Assembly: GCA_914767715.1 (NCBI GenBank)
Contig: OU612073.1
Coordinates: forward strand, 18,476,001 to 18,540,000
Length of the DNA: 64,000 bases
Reading direction: 5' to 3'
Source: Membranipora membranacea
Lineage: Eukaryota; Bryozoa; Gymnolaemata; Cheilostomatida; Membraniporidae
Positions 12,701 through 26,000 of the stretch are shown piece by piece. The position numbers and the translations under genes are program-made. The notes beneath the pieces are model-generated. The model did no database searches. It was not told the origin of the DNA and worked only from the letters and a program-made list of their open reading frames with translations. Position 1 is the stretch's first letter, and each line of letters opens with the position of its first letter.

Positions 12701-15700
12701 CTTTAATCAGTCATACGGATGTGACATGATGCATTGGAAAATCCAAACCAACCTCACACTCATCAGGTTCACATGGTACCATACAATTTGGCCACTTGTC
12801 AACACTTGTCAATACAAGTAGGCGCCAGATAACTTAGCCTGAGTGACTGTGATGTAGGTGATAACTGGCGACTAGGTTTTTTTTAACCGTCATCACCATT
12901 ATACTACCTCCTCAATCGTTGGCTACAACTTATTTTTGAAATGAAGCGCATCCCCCAAGGAAATTATAATTTATTGTTAGTTTGTATCAATGAGGGCATG
13001 CAGATGTTGTAATGTAATATGAAAAAAAATGCTCCAATTATATCATAGTCATGACTGTCTTATTCCACACATGTACGGTTTGTGTGTTTTGTAGACGATG
13101 TATCTGGTATTAGTCAGTATGCTAGACATAGCCAGAAATCTAGCACCATTTGGAGGTCTGCTTCTGGTGAGTATGCCACATAGTATAATAAAACCAGGAC
13201 CAGTGTAGCTCGCCTCTAATCAATTGATCCGTCTGTTTCGAGGTTCAAAGTTTAAAGGCCTTGCCATGAAGGATATTTGAAACCGAGTGTGGAATACTGG
13301 ATTAGCTATTAATCTTTTATCTTATTTAGTACAAAAATAAACAGAACCTAATGATAAGTTTACATGGACCATGTGGAACACAGACATCAATACAATGAGA
13401 ACCATTATTATCTTTAGGCTGAGAGCCAGTGTTCCACAGCATGTTGCACCCTGGATACAAATGGCAATGTATTCCACAGACATATCTTTTATCTCTGTTT
13501 GGGTGCAACTTACTCATTGTTCGGGGCTATCTACCCACACCCATAGATTGACATATGAACAGTAATTGGTTTGTGAGGTCATGATATCAGACAAACCCAC
13601 CCAGTATATCTTTCTTTCATTTCCAGGCGTTGTATTACCTGTTTGCTATACTTGGTATGGAGCTATTCTCGGGGGTTATAACCTCCCCCAATACGACCAG
13701 ATTTGATCCCACTGCAGGCCCTGAAGTCACAGGCTACGGGTGTGGAACTTATGAACAACTAGAATATTGGGCGAACAACTTTGATGATTTTGCGGTATGT
13801 GTTTTTATTTTGGTGTGAGTGTGGTGAATTACCCTCACACCACCAACGTAGCTGACTTATTCTATTGCAATTTTCTTTAGGTAACAAAATTTTCAAAAAC
13901 ATCCATGTATGCCGTTCCCTTGCAGAATTTTTTGCATCGAGCTGAAAAAAACCACCACAGGATGTTTCTAGCTTCTCTGTCACTTCTATCTCAAATACAT
14001 TTTTTAATTTACTTTGTCAGCCGAGATCCATCAATGCCAGTGCTAGACTGGCAATTGTGCAATATGATAATAAGAAGTGAACGACAAAATTGATAAACTA
14101 GGGGTATAACTATAGCTATCAGATGTTGCGCACGATGCTAAGCCAACATCCGATTATCAGCGGCTTTGTAACACACCTGTGTTCTCACATTGATATGATC
14201 TGGCCTAGAGATTGACGCCCTTAGTGAGGAAGCACAGCTGGATGATAATTGGCCCTGTGGAGTAGAGTTGATTCCCCTTGTAACGCAGTAAGCAAATGTC
14301 AGGGTTTACCCAAACAAGAAAAAAGGCTAATCATAGCACAGGAAAATGGAAAACGATGTAAAAAATAATTGCTATGTAAATAGATTGTATTGGGGATGTG
14401 GGATGAATTGTGCGTCAGTATATAGATTTTTTTCTACTGGCAGGTGATTGTCTATGACTGGCGCTGGATTTTACCAATGTTTCATGTACTGCGTTTGATA
14501 TAAACAGTCTAGCTGAGGGTAATTGACCTCCTTGTTACAAGTGTATATGCTTTGTATGCACACTTAAATACCGTTACTTACAAGAATGAAGCTGTAAATG
14601 GGATTTTGGAATTTTCCTGACCAAGTTATACCAGTATTATACTCCAAATTCAATTTTATTTCGTCCGTCGTGTCTGTGAAAGTCTAATGGCCTCAAAGCA
14701 CATTGACATTGAGCCTAATAGTCAATTTTTTTTACTGTAGGTAAAGCTTTAAGATTGGTCAATGGCCTTTCTCATTCTGGTGACTTCCTCATTTCACTAC
14801 GTTTTCTCTCTTGGTAGAACACTGGTTTAATTTTACATATGCTGACTTAAATCAAAAGTGACACCTCACATACTCGCGCTCTTTATGCAGACATTTGCGC
14901 AGATCAAATCTGTCAGTAATAACAGGATGGGATCCCTAAAGACATGTGTTGATCTGTGCGATCTTTCTGTTTTTGCTAAATGACGTCTAGGTCTCAAATA
15001 TATTTAATTAAAATTTAATCTATGGCATGAAATTTTTCAAACTACTTATTCTAGAAATCTCATGTTCACTCTTATAGTGTCAGCTTCAACCTCATGACCT
15101 AATAGTGATAACAGTGATTAAAGTAAGACACAAATGAATAAGAAGGAACAATCTCTTGTTCAAAGGCAATACTAATCAGTCACTAGTCAGTAGTTGGGAA
15201 AATCCCAGTTGGGTATAATTGCTAACTATTACGGTTCTTATTACTACTCAAGTACCATGGGAGTGGTCTTTTAATGGTAATTAGAGAAATATTCCTGGAT
15301 CGAGGCCAGGGGTCTGAGAAGTTAATCGAGGATGAGGTCATGGGCGGCAAAAAATGACTCATTCGTAACTAAGGCAACTCCTACAACATTACTCAATCTA
15401 GATCTAGACCATCATCCCCCATATATAACAAGGTTGGGAAAATATTTACGCTGATCCATCTTCGAGATCTAGGTTTTACGATTAGACAAGGAAAGGAAAT
15501 GTCTCATATACATAAGACACATGCCAGGTCTTCAAAATCAGCATTATAAAATGACCTTTTATTCCAGAAAGAGGGAATATTAGAGCCAGACTTAACTAAA
15601 TCTCATTTGTCAGACAAAGAAGTTACTCAGCCTTGCATACAGGCATACATTGTCATCTCATGCTAATCGTTTCCTCTTGACTCATTCCGATGTTGTCTCT

Positions 15701-18700
15701 GCCAATATTGCTATCATACTTTAATGGCAGTCATGGCTTATGTATCCTTACTATGTTGTAAGGAGAAGTTACATAATGTTTGTCATCAGTCCCTTAAAGG
15801 GCCTAAAATAAAAATTGCCGATTCATCTTACTCCGCAGGACTCAAGTCCGTACATAATTTCTTTTATTTCTCTCATTGTTATGTATTAAATTCTACTTCA
15901 GTTTTTTTTCCAGTTTCAGCATTGTCCATGACATCCATGTCCTGAACCTTAGCTTGTGAACTAACAATACCATACGGCAAAGAAAGTATACAATCCCATG
16001 AACCCAACATTCTCTTTATCAATGCTTTTCCATTTCTTGTTGTATATATCTCTTACTCTGATCATCATCGTTGTTATATTTTCAGGCATCACTGGTAGTG
16101 CTATGGAATATCATGGTGGTGAATAACTGGCACATATTTCTGCAGGTATACTCTGAGAAGGTCTCACCTTGGTCACAGATATACTTTGTGGTATTCTGGC
16201 TTCTCTCAGTGATTGTCAGCGTCAATCTCTTCACTGCTATTATTCTAGAGGTTAGCTATAGTCACCACACTCAGTCAGATGTGTAAACATTGACCGAAGA
16301 CATCCTCTTAAATTCCATAACATCAACTTGAATACACACTGTTGGTTTTTATTGACTTTTTAATAAGTCATACCGTTTTCTTCCAGCGATCTGTTACTTA
16401 AGCTACCTAAATGTGAGATGATTCCGCTGTTAAATTATTTTGACGGGTTTATGATGCATGTGATGGCTCTGCACTACAGCCTGGGATTTATCCATGATTT
16501 CAACTTTTGGCATGCTGGTTTCTCACACCCACAATATTCACAGACATGGGTTTCTCATGATAAAACAAAGTCAGGATCGCTCCACCTGGCGACGCATCAG
16601 CTCCTTATTGTTAGCTTAGTTGTCTCCTCATGATGGGTCCATGGGCTGACGATTCCAATTTAGTTGTGTTGGGTTTGAAATATCACACTACTTATGGATT
16701 CATGGATTAGTGGTCAACTAGTATGGCTATTTGTGGAAAAATATTATCAGTATATAACTTTGTATCTGTATTTGGGTCATGCCATAGACTGAATAATGAA
16801 CCTAGACAGTACACTATATGGAGCATTAGCATTGAGGCATTTAACTGTGGGCAACTTAACGACATTGGAAGGTGTAGAAGCAATGATGCTATCATTGATT
16901 TACGTCCACAGTCCAGGTTATTGGAGTTTGAAAATTACAATAGAATTAGCAGCTTCTCCTGAACAGTTCATCAAGTTGATAACAAGATGCTGCTGAATGT
17001 AAAGCAATTTTCAAATTCAAAATCCGATCAAAATTGATCGAGTTATGAACAAAAAACCTGGATTTTAGACGGTAAATCAATGATGGCATCATTGCTTCTA
17101 CACCTTCCCATGACATTACATCGCCAACAATTAAGTGCCTGACTTCAGCTGTAAATGGTGTCCTGTCTAGGGTCTTGCTAAAGTTCTGGCAGCTTTAAAA
17201 TTATGCATTGACTGAAGTCCCAGGCAAGCTACTTGTCAAATGTTTACAAGGGGTCGGCTGTAGCATTACTGAACTTTTAGACCAATCAAAGATGAGAAAT
17301 TGTTAAATTGCTGTATGCTTGTTTAGGGTCAGATATGTTTCACTAACCCATGAATATATATCAGTGCTCGCACGATAGAGTCCAATCCTTTCACAAACAC
17401 AAGCACTTTTCTGAATAGCAAGATACGTTAAATTTTCTGCTCAGAACAACCTGTTTTGTCCGATTGTAACATACTTATTTCCCTCGTAAAAGACAGTGAT
17501 ATTCGTACATGTCAGTGTATAATTCCTAATAGTATCAATTATTTTCTCGGTTTTAATATAGAAATATTAATTTTTTTTTTATTATATAGAACTTTATAAT
17601 GAGATGGGACAGGCATCATGCACACCTTAGAGATATACGTGAGAGATCTATATCTCATGATAGTACAACCACAACATTCTCTACTACAAATCCTCTCTCT
17701 GTACATGAAATGTTCAGGTATGAATGAATACATAGATATATTATTACACAATGCATCACTGTAGTATACTTATTATGCTTATTTTCCCATTTCCGAGAAG
17801 TTTTTGTGTCAAAAATTGTGCTTTGGATGTTGAGGATACGGTTTCCATCAGGTAATGTCAAGTGCTTTAATTTCGAAACAGGTTACAGCTGTTAGCAGCA
17901 ATGCAGTTTCGAGCAACCAGCCAGCTCAGCCTCAATCCAAGCACTAAATGCAAGCTCAACAACTAAGCTGCTATAATGGACGGATTAAATAGATTTATTC
18001 GTGACTGCCAATGGCATTACTAAATGCGGTATATTTGATGTGAATGCCGGGACAATTAACCTGAAGAGAATGGTCTTGCGCATCATATTGGAGCCCGCAG
18101 ATATAATGTTCAGTTTCCGTTCATATGGATATAGTGCATGAATAGACAGTTTTCTGAGCTCTGATTTAGGCCTCAATTCGGAGTAGTCTTCTCTCCAGTT
18201 TGGTACTTTTAACCCACGCCGCATAGGAAAAACGTGCTGAAAAGAGGGTTATCTTGAAAACCGCTTATAATAGGATAAAAATTATTTTTGATTCAGAATC
18301 TGCAACATTGAAAACTCATACGGACATTGTTTGGGAAATAATTTTAGTAATTGGATAGTCAATTATAGCATTTTCTGTCTGTTTTGCGGACAATTTGGCA
18401 GACTTTTTCATGAGTTTCGTCACTAAAATTAAGATTTATCAACATTCTAGCCTCCAATGATTTGGAAACCCTGTCTTACAGGGTTTTCAATGGTGCAGAC
18501 TCTGAATCAAAAATCATTTTTATCCTATCATAAGCGGTTTTCAAGATAACCCTCTTTCAGCAGGTTTTTCCTATGCGGCGTGGGTTAAAAGTACCAAACT
18601 GGAGAGAGGACAACTCCGAATTGAGGCATAAATAAGAGCTCAGAAAACTGTCTATTGACTGACTAGTAGATCATTGTAGTATGGCCTTAAAATTTATTAA

Positions 18701-18805
18701 ATCTTTTCATTAACCTTTTACAGAACTGATATCGAAGAGCCGTCTGAGGAGCAGTTACTCGCAGAGTTACGATGCCATGAGCATGTGCGGTTTGCTAGCA
18801 TTTAA
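772..18805 (+). CDS. TPCN2: Two-pore calcium/sodium channel 2-like, 3' part of gene (14 exons)
   Basis: Endolysosomal cation channel of the voltage-gated superfamily; the family has two six-segment repeats, forms dimers, and in vertebrates is gated by PI(3,5)P2 and NAADP-dependent partners. Exons: 772-856, 1124-1189, 1669-1733, 2117-2243, 3358-3524, 9144-9269, 10151-10207, 10726-10854, 11820-11978, 13095-13166, 13627-13794, 16086-16250, 17590-17717, 18724-18805. All splice phases close, giving 531 residues to the stop. Visible in order: filter I (TTANNPD), S6 of repeat I, the cytosolic linker with LFRRRLG, the extracellular-type S1-S2 of repeat II, S4 with RLIRILPQIK, pore loop EQLEYWANNFDDFA, filter II (VVNNW), S6 of repeat II (VNLFTAIILE), and a short C-terminal tail containing EEPSEEQL. 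The linker sequence and tail match TPC2 better than TPC1. The asparagine after the valines in filter II is kept; in TPC2 it favours sodium. The N-terminus and S1-S4 of repeat I lie upstream of the window. Introns carry several transposons, listed separately. Confidence 0.93.
5386..5466. repeat. Imperfect foldback (MITE-like) element in TPCN2 intron
   Basis: A left arm containing TTGCCTGCATTC and GTTGCTCC is mirrored by a right arm with GGAGCAAC and GAATGCAGGCAA, enclosing a short loop that includes ACTGGTCATGC. Outside the arms, AGCAATGATT occurs on both sides (about 5345 and 5485), so the original element may have been longer. No coding capacity. Confidence 0.55.
7118..7147. repeat. Perfect 30-bp palindrome
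   Basis: CAGAGACTATAGATA is followed directly by its exact reverse complement with no spacer. It lies in the long TPCN2 intron. It could form a cruciform, or be a decayed remnant of a foldback element. Function unknown. Confidence 0.8.
9665..10015. mobile_element. hAT-type non-autonomous DNA transposon (MITE), 351 bp
   Basis: The element begins CAGGGCTGCCCAAC and ends with the complement of CAGGGGTGCCCAACC. It is flanked by a perfect 8-bp direct repeat, TTCTAAGT (9657-9664 and 10016-10023). Terminal CAGGG and an 8-bp target duplication are diagnostic of the hAT superfamily, and the internal GCGGCCC motifs near both ends are common in such elements. There is no transposase reading frame. It sits in the TPCN2 intron between exons 9144-9269 and 10151-10207, ending 135 bp before an exon. 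Confidence 0.92.
12097..12180. repeat. Near-perfect 84-bp hairpin
   Basis: Two arms of about 39 bp (12097-12135 and 12142-12180) are reverse complements with one visible mismatch, around a 6-bp loop. Each arm contains the sequence CAGTGAGGTATTTCC or its complement. It lies 119 bp after a TPCN2 exon end (11978). The precision suggests a recent foldback insertion or a hairpin RNA precursor; no expression evidence can be read from sequence. Confidence 0.88.
13795..16085 (+). other. TPCN2 intron of 2.3 kb between pore-loop and filter II exons
   Basis: Sequence between the pore-loop exon and the filter II exon; both are in phase 0 and join in frame. I see no conserved coding sequence and no clear repeat structure here, only AT-rich sequence with short open frames. 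Confidence 0.6.
16770..17190. mobile_element. Foldback MITE, about 420 bp, in TPCN2 intron
   Basis: A left arm at about 16780-16905 contains GGTGTAGAAGCAATGATG. It reappears as its complement, CATCATTGCTTCTACACC, at about 17085, with further pairing outward (for instance AGACAGTAC against GTCCTGTCT). Arms are about 110-125 bp with scattered mismatches around a loop of about 160 bp. No coding capacity and no target duplication that I can define. Boundaries are approximate. Confidence 0.7.
18141..18656. mobile_element. Long-terminal-inverted-repeat MITE, about 516 bp, in the last TPCN2 intron
   Basis: The left arm begins AATAGACAGTTTTCTGAGCT, and the right arm ends with the complement of the same sequence. 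Pairing continues through CTCTCCAGTTTGG, TAACCCACGCCGCATAGGAA, the tract AGAGGGTTATCTTGAAAACC and the segment around TTTTGATTCAGA. Arms are about 170 bp at roughly 90 percent identity, with a central loop of about 170 bp. No transposase is present. It lies between TPCN2 exons 17590-17717 and 18724-18805, ending 68 bp before the terminal exon. Confidence 0.9.
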
Positions 18806-20026
18806 AGTGATTAACTCACACTGTTCGACCCCATCAGTGAATGAAGTTAACTTGTCTGATGGTAGCAGTCTGTGTTTGTATTTATCCCCTCCGGTTACAG
18901 GGAAGACAACACACATGTACATATTGTCTGTTCTCTAACACCTTTTGAGCAGGTAGCCCGGGATATTTATCCCAAATCTCCTTCTTTGACTGCAGGCTAT
19001 TAGCAATTTTTTGTGAAGGTTAGCTGGCTGTTTTTATGCTCTAAGACGGCTTCCTCAATTTTTTGGCCATTTCTAGCCATTCATTATGTGGCATAGCAAG
19101 ATAGCTTGTCTTGGGTTCGTCAACTTTTTACTAAATACTTTTTTATTACATATCCTCTCTGATCTTGCCATCAGTAAGGTCCAAAGACTAGCTATGCTTT
19201 TAGAGGTAAGCTGCCTAAGAGATATTCTATTTTTTTATCAATTATTACTATCACCAGAAAATCTTTGCCAGTTATGTTTATTTTTATCTACATTACTTTC
19301 TCTCTCTTCTGTTCTCTGTATATATCCTGGTGCTGTCAGATTTTACGTGCTAGTTAATACTTGTGTAGACCTAACAAGCATAAAATAACAAAATATGAAA
19401 TATTGGAGCCATCAGATCTTATTTTTTGTCATCTATGAGGTATTTTTCTGTGTGATGCAGGCTTGAGCCCGGAAACTCTCGCCTCTCCTGCTCATACATT
19501 GTGTTAGCCTCCCAGAGATAGCGCTTGTTATGAATATCTCCATATAGTCCTGTTTCCTAGTTTATTGTCTAATTCTGAATAACGTGACAACCATAAAAAA
19601 ATACAAAAAGATACTATCAAATCTTGAATCATTACAGCTGCCTTGAGCGATTGTAGGTCATCAAATGCATCAACAGATTTCCACATAGCATTATTGGTAT
19701 AGAAGGCCATAACAAAATACTAAGTTTCAACAAAAAATACCTTATTGCACCATCAAAATCAGGAAATGCTTGGAATGATACTTAAAACTGGTCATGTGAC
19801 TATTGCAAGATAACTGACAATTGAATATATATACACAAAATAGACAAGCTTTGACAATAACAGTGCAAACAATGTTTTCACATATAAACATTATTCTAAA
19901 ATATTTCTTTGTATGAAAGCATAAAATGAAAATCATTATTTGCACAATGTATGCAGCAGAAAGACAAGCTGTTTTTTTCTCAGATCGAAATGGATAATCA
20001 ATGCAAAACAGAACATTGAAAACTGA
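18806..20026. other. Convergent intergenic region, TPCN2 and AGXT 3' ends
   Basis: Both neighbouring genes end here, so this spacer should hold their 3' untranslated regions and polyadenylation sites. I see no convincing coding exon. Open stretches around 19086-19388 and 19742-19945 are hydrophobic low-complexity translations without family resemblance or splice context. Confidence 0.6.
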
Positions 20027-23000
20027 TTACATTTTGCTGGCATTGTAGCCTTGTTTCTGTAGAGCCTCTTTGAATACCCTGAGGAACATATCTACTACGT
20101 CCGGCCTGGCGTTGTAGCCCATCAATCCTACTCTCCAGATTTTACCGGCAGTGTGTCCGAGTCCGCCGGAAATCTCAACACGATAGCTGAAAACAGAGAA
20201 TATCTATGGTTGGTAAACTAGTGAGGCTACTGGTACTTGCGATTTGTAGGAGAGTAAATTAACAGGGATGTGAAGTAAAGTTCTCAAGATCTGAGGTTTG
20301 CAATAGATTTGGATTTTGGAGTTTTCACAAAATATTCAGAACATTTTGAGCATTTGTAAGGTAAGAAGTAGTCAAGCTGAAGAGGGAGGTTGAGTTGAAG
20401 GTTTTTTAGCAAATGATCCACCCAAGCGCATATCTCCCGGTCACTAAAGATCAAAGTTGAAGAACAAGTAATAGAAGGAGCCATTAGGACATAAAGATCA
20501 CTTGTGTTGAGGTTTTTATTAACACCAGCTGGTATTATTTCTATTGCCAAGACACATAACGGACATCTGGTGCAGGCGCTAAAGTAGATAATATTTAATA
20601 AAGTTCATACTACAACAGCAGTCGTTGACGGCACTTTATATCTGATGTTACAGGTATGTAAAACACAATCTGTGACCAGCCTCATCTCAGACACTGTTTG
20701 TTGTGTTGTCTTTGGATGAGGGAGGGCCTGGCGGCACAAACCGTCTGGCTATTTTCAGCTCATTGCAGATTATTCACGCATAATTATAATTTAATCATTT
20801 GTGTACTTACTTGGACATAAGATAGCCAGAAACAGCTTTCCAGTCGACTCCTTCAGGGATCATTACACCTGTTATTGTAGGTAGTACATTCTCCTGTAAA
20901 ACGTTACGAAATACCAAATGTAGTTCATGCATACTTCAGTACAAAATTTATAGAACCCGGAGAGAGTAGAAAGTAGAGATTGAACGGGCTAAACATCTTT
21001 GAGAGGGATCAATTTCTGACTTTGGATAATGCTATTTTAAAAAAAGTTTTCAGACAGTCTTATAATGCATCCTAGAAGCATCTATATTTCTCTCGCATAA
21101 TCTTGTTATTCGCTTATATGTGTTGACAACCCCCACTTTAGAAAATGACTTGCCACAAGCTGAACACCAACAGGAGTACATACATAGCGTACCCAGAACC
21201 TGATCATTTGTATATTAGTTAAGAAAATCGAGCAATCAATGCAGTTATCATCTCACTAACAAAGAGAGCACGACTTCAGTAAATGATAAAACTACTTACA
21301 GGTTTGTTGGTGTAGATTTTCAGGCCCATGTCAGTAACACCCTTTCTCAGCTGATCAGAGCAGGCTTTGTGTCTCGCCCAGCAGTTCTCCAGTCCCTCCT
21401 CTGCGATGAGAGCCAGGGCTTCCCTCATGGCGTAAGTGCTACTTATCATACCAGTGTGATGGTACCTGTATAATATTAGTGTATTTATTGTCAAAAGTTC
21501 AGTGTGCGTGACAAAGGAGATTCACTAAAAAATTATTCCATTTTCCTTCTGACTTATGAACTAGAATATAGTCTAGTATGTGTATGGAAAAGTGATTCAC
21601 TTTAACTGATCATTTTCACCTTGACTTATGAAGACTTTATTGCTGCTAAAATTTTTCTTATTTGGACAGCATGGCTAGTAAAACCCCTGCGCTGAAAACA
21701 TAACCTCCTCCCAACAAAGTACTGTACTATGAAGACTGTGAAAAAACACTACACGCATCTGATAAATGACTATTATCATGATTACTGATGCTGAAAGCTA
21801 CAAAACCATTATCACAATACTAGTTTCAATATTGTATGAGAATTCAACTAAAATATATCGCTATTTACCTTCTAGCAGGAGCGTCGTCACATCCCCAGTA
21901 GTTAGCAAGTTCAGACAGGTCCATGTAGTAAGAGACAGGCTTAGTCTTCCTACTCAAGAACCTCTTATAAGCTCTGTCACTGAAGGAGATAGGAGATATA
22001 CCAGGAGGAGCTCCTAGACACTTCTGTGACCCAGTGTACAGCACATCGATACCTACCAAATATAAAGAGGAAACATTGGCACCCACAATTATATGAGTTG
22101 AACCAGACTGAAGATTAAGTGTATAAAAAAACAATGCATTTCTTATATATTTATAGGAATCGTTGCCATGCAAGTTTTTAAAACATTGATTGAAGAGATG
22201 ACATCGTCGAAGACGTCAATATCTAACTATACAATCATCTAGCTTATACACCCCATAGTCATATGTGGGAAACTCATCAAACTGTTGGTATCATAAAAGC
22301 TAACATAACACTAGTATTTGACTTTTATATGGAAGAAGGCTTCAGTCATGGAACTAGCGCCTTGAGATTAAAATAAATATGTATTCAGCTATAATAAATG
22401 TGACCTACACAGCTAAACTGAATATCAAATGTTTGAGCAAAGCGAGTGCAATCATGATCAGCTGAACCCTTCTTGAACCCCAAACTGTATTGCTTAAAAC
22501 TAATGTGAAACTTTGACACTTAGAATTTAGTAGTCAGTATTTCATAAAAAATGAGGTTAATCAGGCTAATTTGTGCATATGTGTACACAACATCAACCCT
22601 AATCCTAGCAGCGTTCTTCGATAGCACTCGGGTCATCTGCATATCTATTGAGGCCCCTCATTTTAATTTTCATTGTGGTTGAGTTTTTAAACTAGAAAAG
22701 ATGACCCGTCTCCATTTGAAAGGAAAATGGCACTGGTTGTCATGTCATGTAAACATTGCAAATTGGCAGTTTGAAAGATGAGCAGCAAGTTGCTGGAATG
22801 GATAGAATATTCCGTATCTGTTCTATGCTTTACGCTTTTAGCAAGTGTATGCCTATTGTGTGACATGTGTTGAGGGTCTCAGGGCCATCTCATGCTACCG
22901 ACAATTGGGATTTATTGCGCAAACTTTGACTTTGCCAGTAAAGTGATTAACGCCTTACTCTGAGGCATCTCTATCTATTCAGTCGCCTACAGAGAAAGCA

Positions 23001-26000
23001 ATGAGACATCATGGGGATTTATTCATTAAACTTACCCCATTTATCCATGTACATAGGAGCGCCTCCAGCAGCTGCCACTGAATCAACAATCAGCACACAG
23101 TCATATCTAAAACAAACTACAGCTGCTCAGAGTGTGTTCAGTTCAGGCTTAGAGGAGTAACCCTCTTATAGAGCTTATTTAGATACCTAAAAAGTAATGC
23201 TTATGTTTTCTCAGTCATATTTATTTGTTTTCTAAAAAATCTTCTAGATACCAACTTAGGTTGCCGCAGCAGCAGAACTCAATTTGACACAAACAAAATG
23301 CAAAAGAGAAATTTCAGTTTGAGATATCTGAGGAATCAGATCCAGCTACCAGCAAGCAAAGGACATTGAATAAGAACATTGCACTATGGGATACTAGTTA
23401 TGATGGTACAACTCTTGGTAGACTTACTTATGACAGAGGTGACCAAGATCATCAACAGGCTGTAGAAGAGCAGAGGACGACTCCGAATGGGTAATAAACA
23501 TCACTGAAGGTTTGTGTGCAGCCAACTCCTACAATCATATCAATATTGAGAGTGTTTATAATATGGCCTAATATATTGCATCCATAGACCTACTAATAAT
23601 ATTATTAGTAGGTCTATGATTGCATCCCAAAGTCAGAAAATCTGATTCTTAAGTGCGATTACCTGGAAAACAGCTCCAAATGATTGTTACTTCCTGCCAT
23701 CCCCCTCCATATTGAGGCTTTGACCTATTTCATGCATAGATGTTGCTGGGACATTGCTAGTAATGTTTCACACCCAAAAACATGTAAATACTTTTTATAT
23801 TTATTTCATATTTTCATGTTTATGGTTTCACTCTAGGACACATTTGCTGCGGGTTTTCGGACAAGTAATTTTTGACAATCAATCTACATGTTGACTGATA
23901 TTTTGGCAAATGCAAGGTGATTGAATCTCAGAATGATTTAATACTTGGAATGAAATTACAAAAAGCAATTTAAAGCCAAACATTCTGATCATTTCAAAAG
24001 TGCATTCAAATTTGAGGACTTCACTTATTCCATTGAAAAACCTAGTTTTCAAAAGGGTTGATAGGTAAGAGCCGGATTTAGACATGATTTATTATATTTG
24101 TGTAAAGCAAGAAGACTTGAGCCAAACGAGTAGACTTCAAGGCATTGCACAAGTTTTCTAGCACACTCAAATTTAGATTCATCTTGAAATATGATGCTAT
24201 TAGCATGACAGTTACGCACATCACTGTCACATTTGGATGTAATATGTTTGTATCATGTTAGTGTAAAAAATTAGAAAAACACCGCACCACAAACTTGAAC
24301 CAAATTCCTTTTTTTAACCACAATGTAGTAATCCTTCAAATTTTACTACACCTCAATAATGATTTGGTTTTCTCAAACTGGCACAATTCTAGGATCCAAA
24401 CAAAAACATTCCGCCATTAATTATGTCATACAATATAAGAGCACCTACGGGCTCTACACATCAATAACTAGTAAATTCAGAATGCTGTTGAATTTCACAT
24501 TACCCATAAAGGTTAAAATTGCAAGTCTGTCTCTGTCTGAAGACTGAGAAATAACAGTGCCTTAAGGGCGCAGGCGCCGTATTCGGCGGCAAAATGCTCT
24601 CAGTTTGCAGGCAGGATAGAGAACACCTTGGGCGTCAATTGAGCCCAGTAGTCGGTAGACTGCGGCAGGATTTGAACCAAAGACCTCCAACGATTGCGCG
24701 TCAGAGGGCAGGCGTTCTTACCAACTGAGCTACCTCCTACTCACAACACCCTGTAGACTTTTACCTTTTCGATCTCTTCTTTGGTGACACCCTCTCCAGG
24801 TTTCTGTAGCTGGACTACTTCACCTCCGTGTCTGGTAGCCATCTCAGAGAATCTGGTGCCCCAGATACCGCTGGTCACCACCAGTACCTTATCACCACGC
24901 TCTATCATGTTATCTACTGCCATCTCCATAGCAGCGTGACCTACAAACAAAAACATCAAACTGTATCAGTTGCACACAACTTTCAAGTCAGAATATCAGT
25001 TGTTTCTCTTTAAGGGTGCTAACAGTTCCGTTGGTGACAGAGAGCAATAGCACTTCATACATGGTAATGATCATCCAATATAGGTGTAATAAGTGTCTAA
25101 TGCAAACAGCTTGTGAGATGTTGCATTGTTGCTCACCTACGAAACACATTACGACTTGAACATTGTTATTGGGGTCCCGATTTTAGTAGATCTCGATTTG
25201 ATTCAAATCTAAGTAAATGTGAGACTTACCTGTGCCCGATACACAGAGGGTGACCTTGTTCTCGGTCTGGAAGAGATACTTAACTCCAGCCTTCACCTCA
25301 TCCATAATCTGTAACAGACATAACAGAGCCGTTAGACGGGGGTGGGGGGGGGGGGGAGAGCAAGAGTCAGAACAGAGCTTTCGGGGCAAGGACTGGGGAT
25401 AGGGTGTAAGTAAAACTTACAATAACAAGTGCACTCCATGCCCTATGCATATATTGAAATACAACACCAATTTTTCAGTATTTGTGTTTTCATTAACAAA
25501 CCAAATGAAATATATCTCCTATCAATTGCGCAATATGCCTACTTGGATAATGGGAAAGGCAGGATTGTTAAAATTCACACAGCACACAAAAATCGAGTCA
25601 ATTGCTAAAAGCGCGTCTTGCCGGGTCAGCATTGGAATAGCTCTCACTCAAACTAAGCCGTAAGTTTTGACACCTCATTTCTCATTTTCAGAGAGTGCAG
25701 CATATACTCAAACATTGACGTAAATCCATCTTTTAAAATCAACCATTTAAAAAAAATCTTGCAATTGATACAGTCAACTGAGCGTTAAGAACTGAAGCCA
25801 AGGATTACCTTTACACTTATTTTTCTAAAAAGCAAAATAATGACTTTAAATAAAACATGTAAGCAGTTCATGTTAATAGCCATTATCACAAGGCAGGAAC
25901 TTGACAGCGGCCTTGGGTCAAAAGAACAAGGAACAAATGTTGCATTAATTTTTATATGAGTATCTATTCTACCGTTCATGTTTCACAGATGCAGATGTTT

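Noticed and set aside
14885-14975. Imperfect inverted repeat with GCGCAGATC and GATCTGTGCGAT
   Set aside because: Arms are short with an irregular loop; not distinguishable from chance in a sequence of this length.
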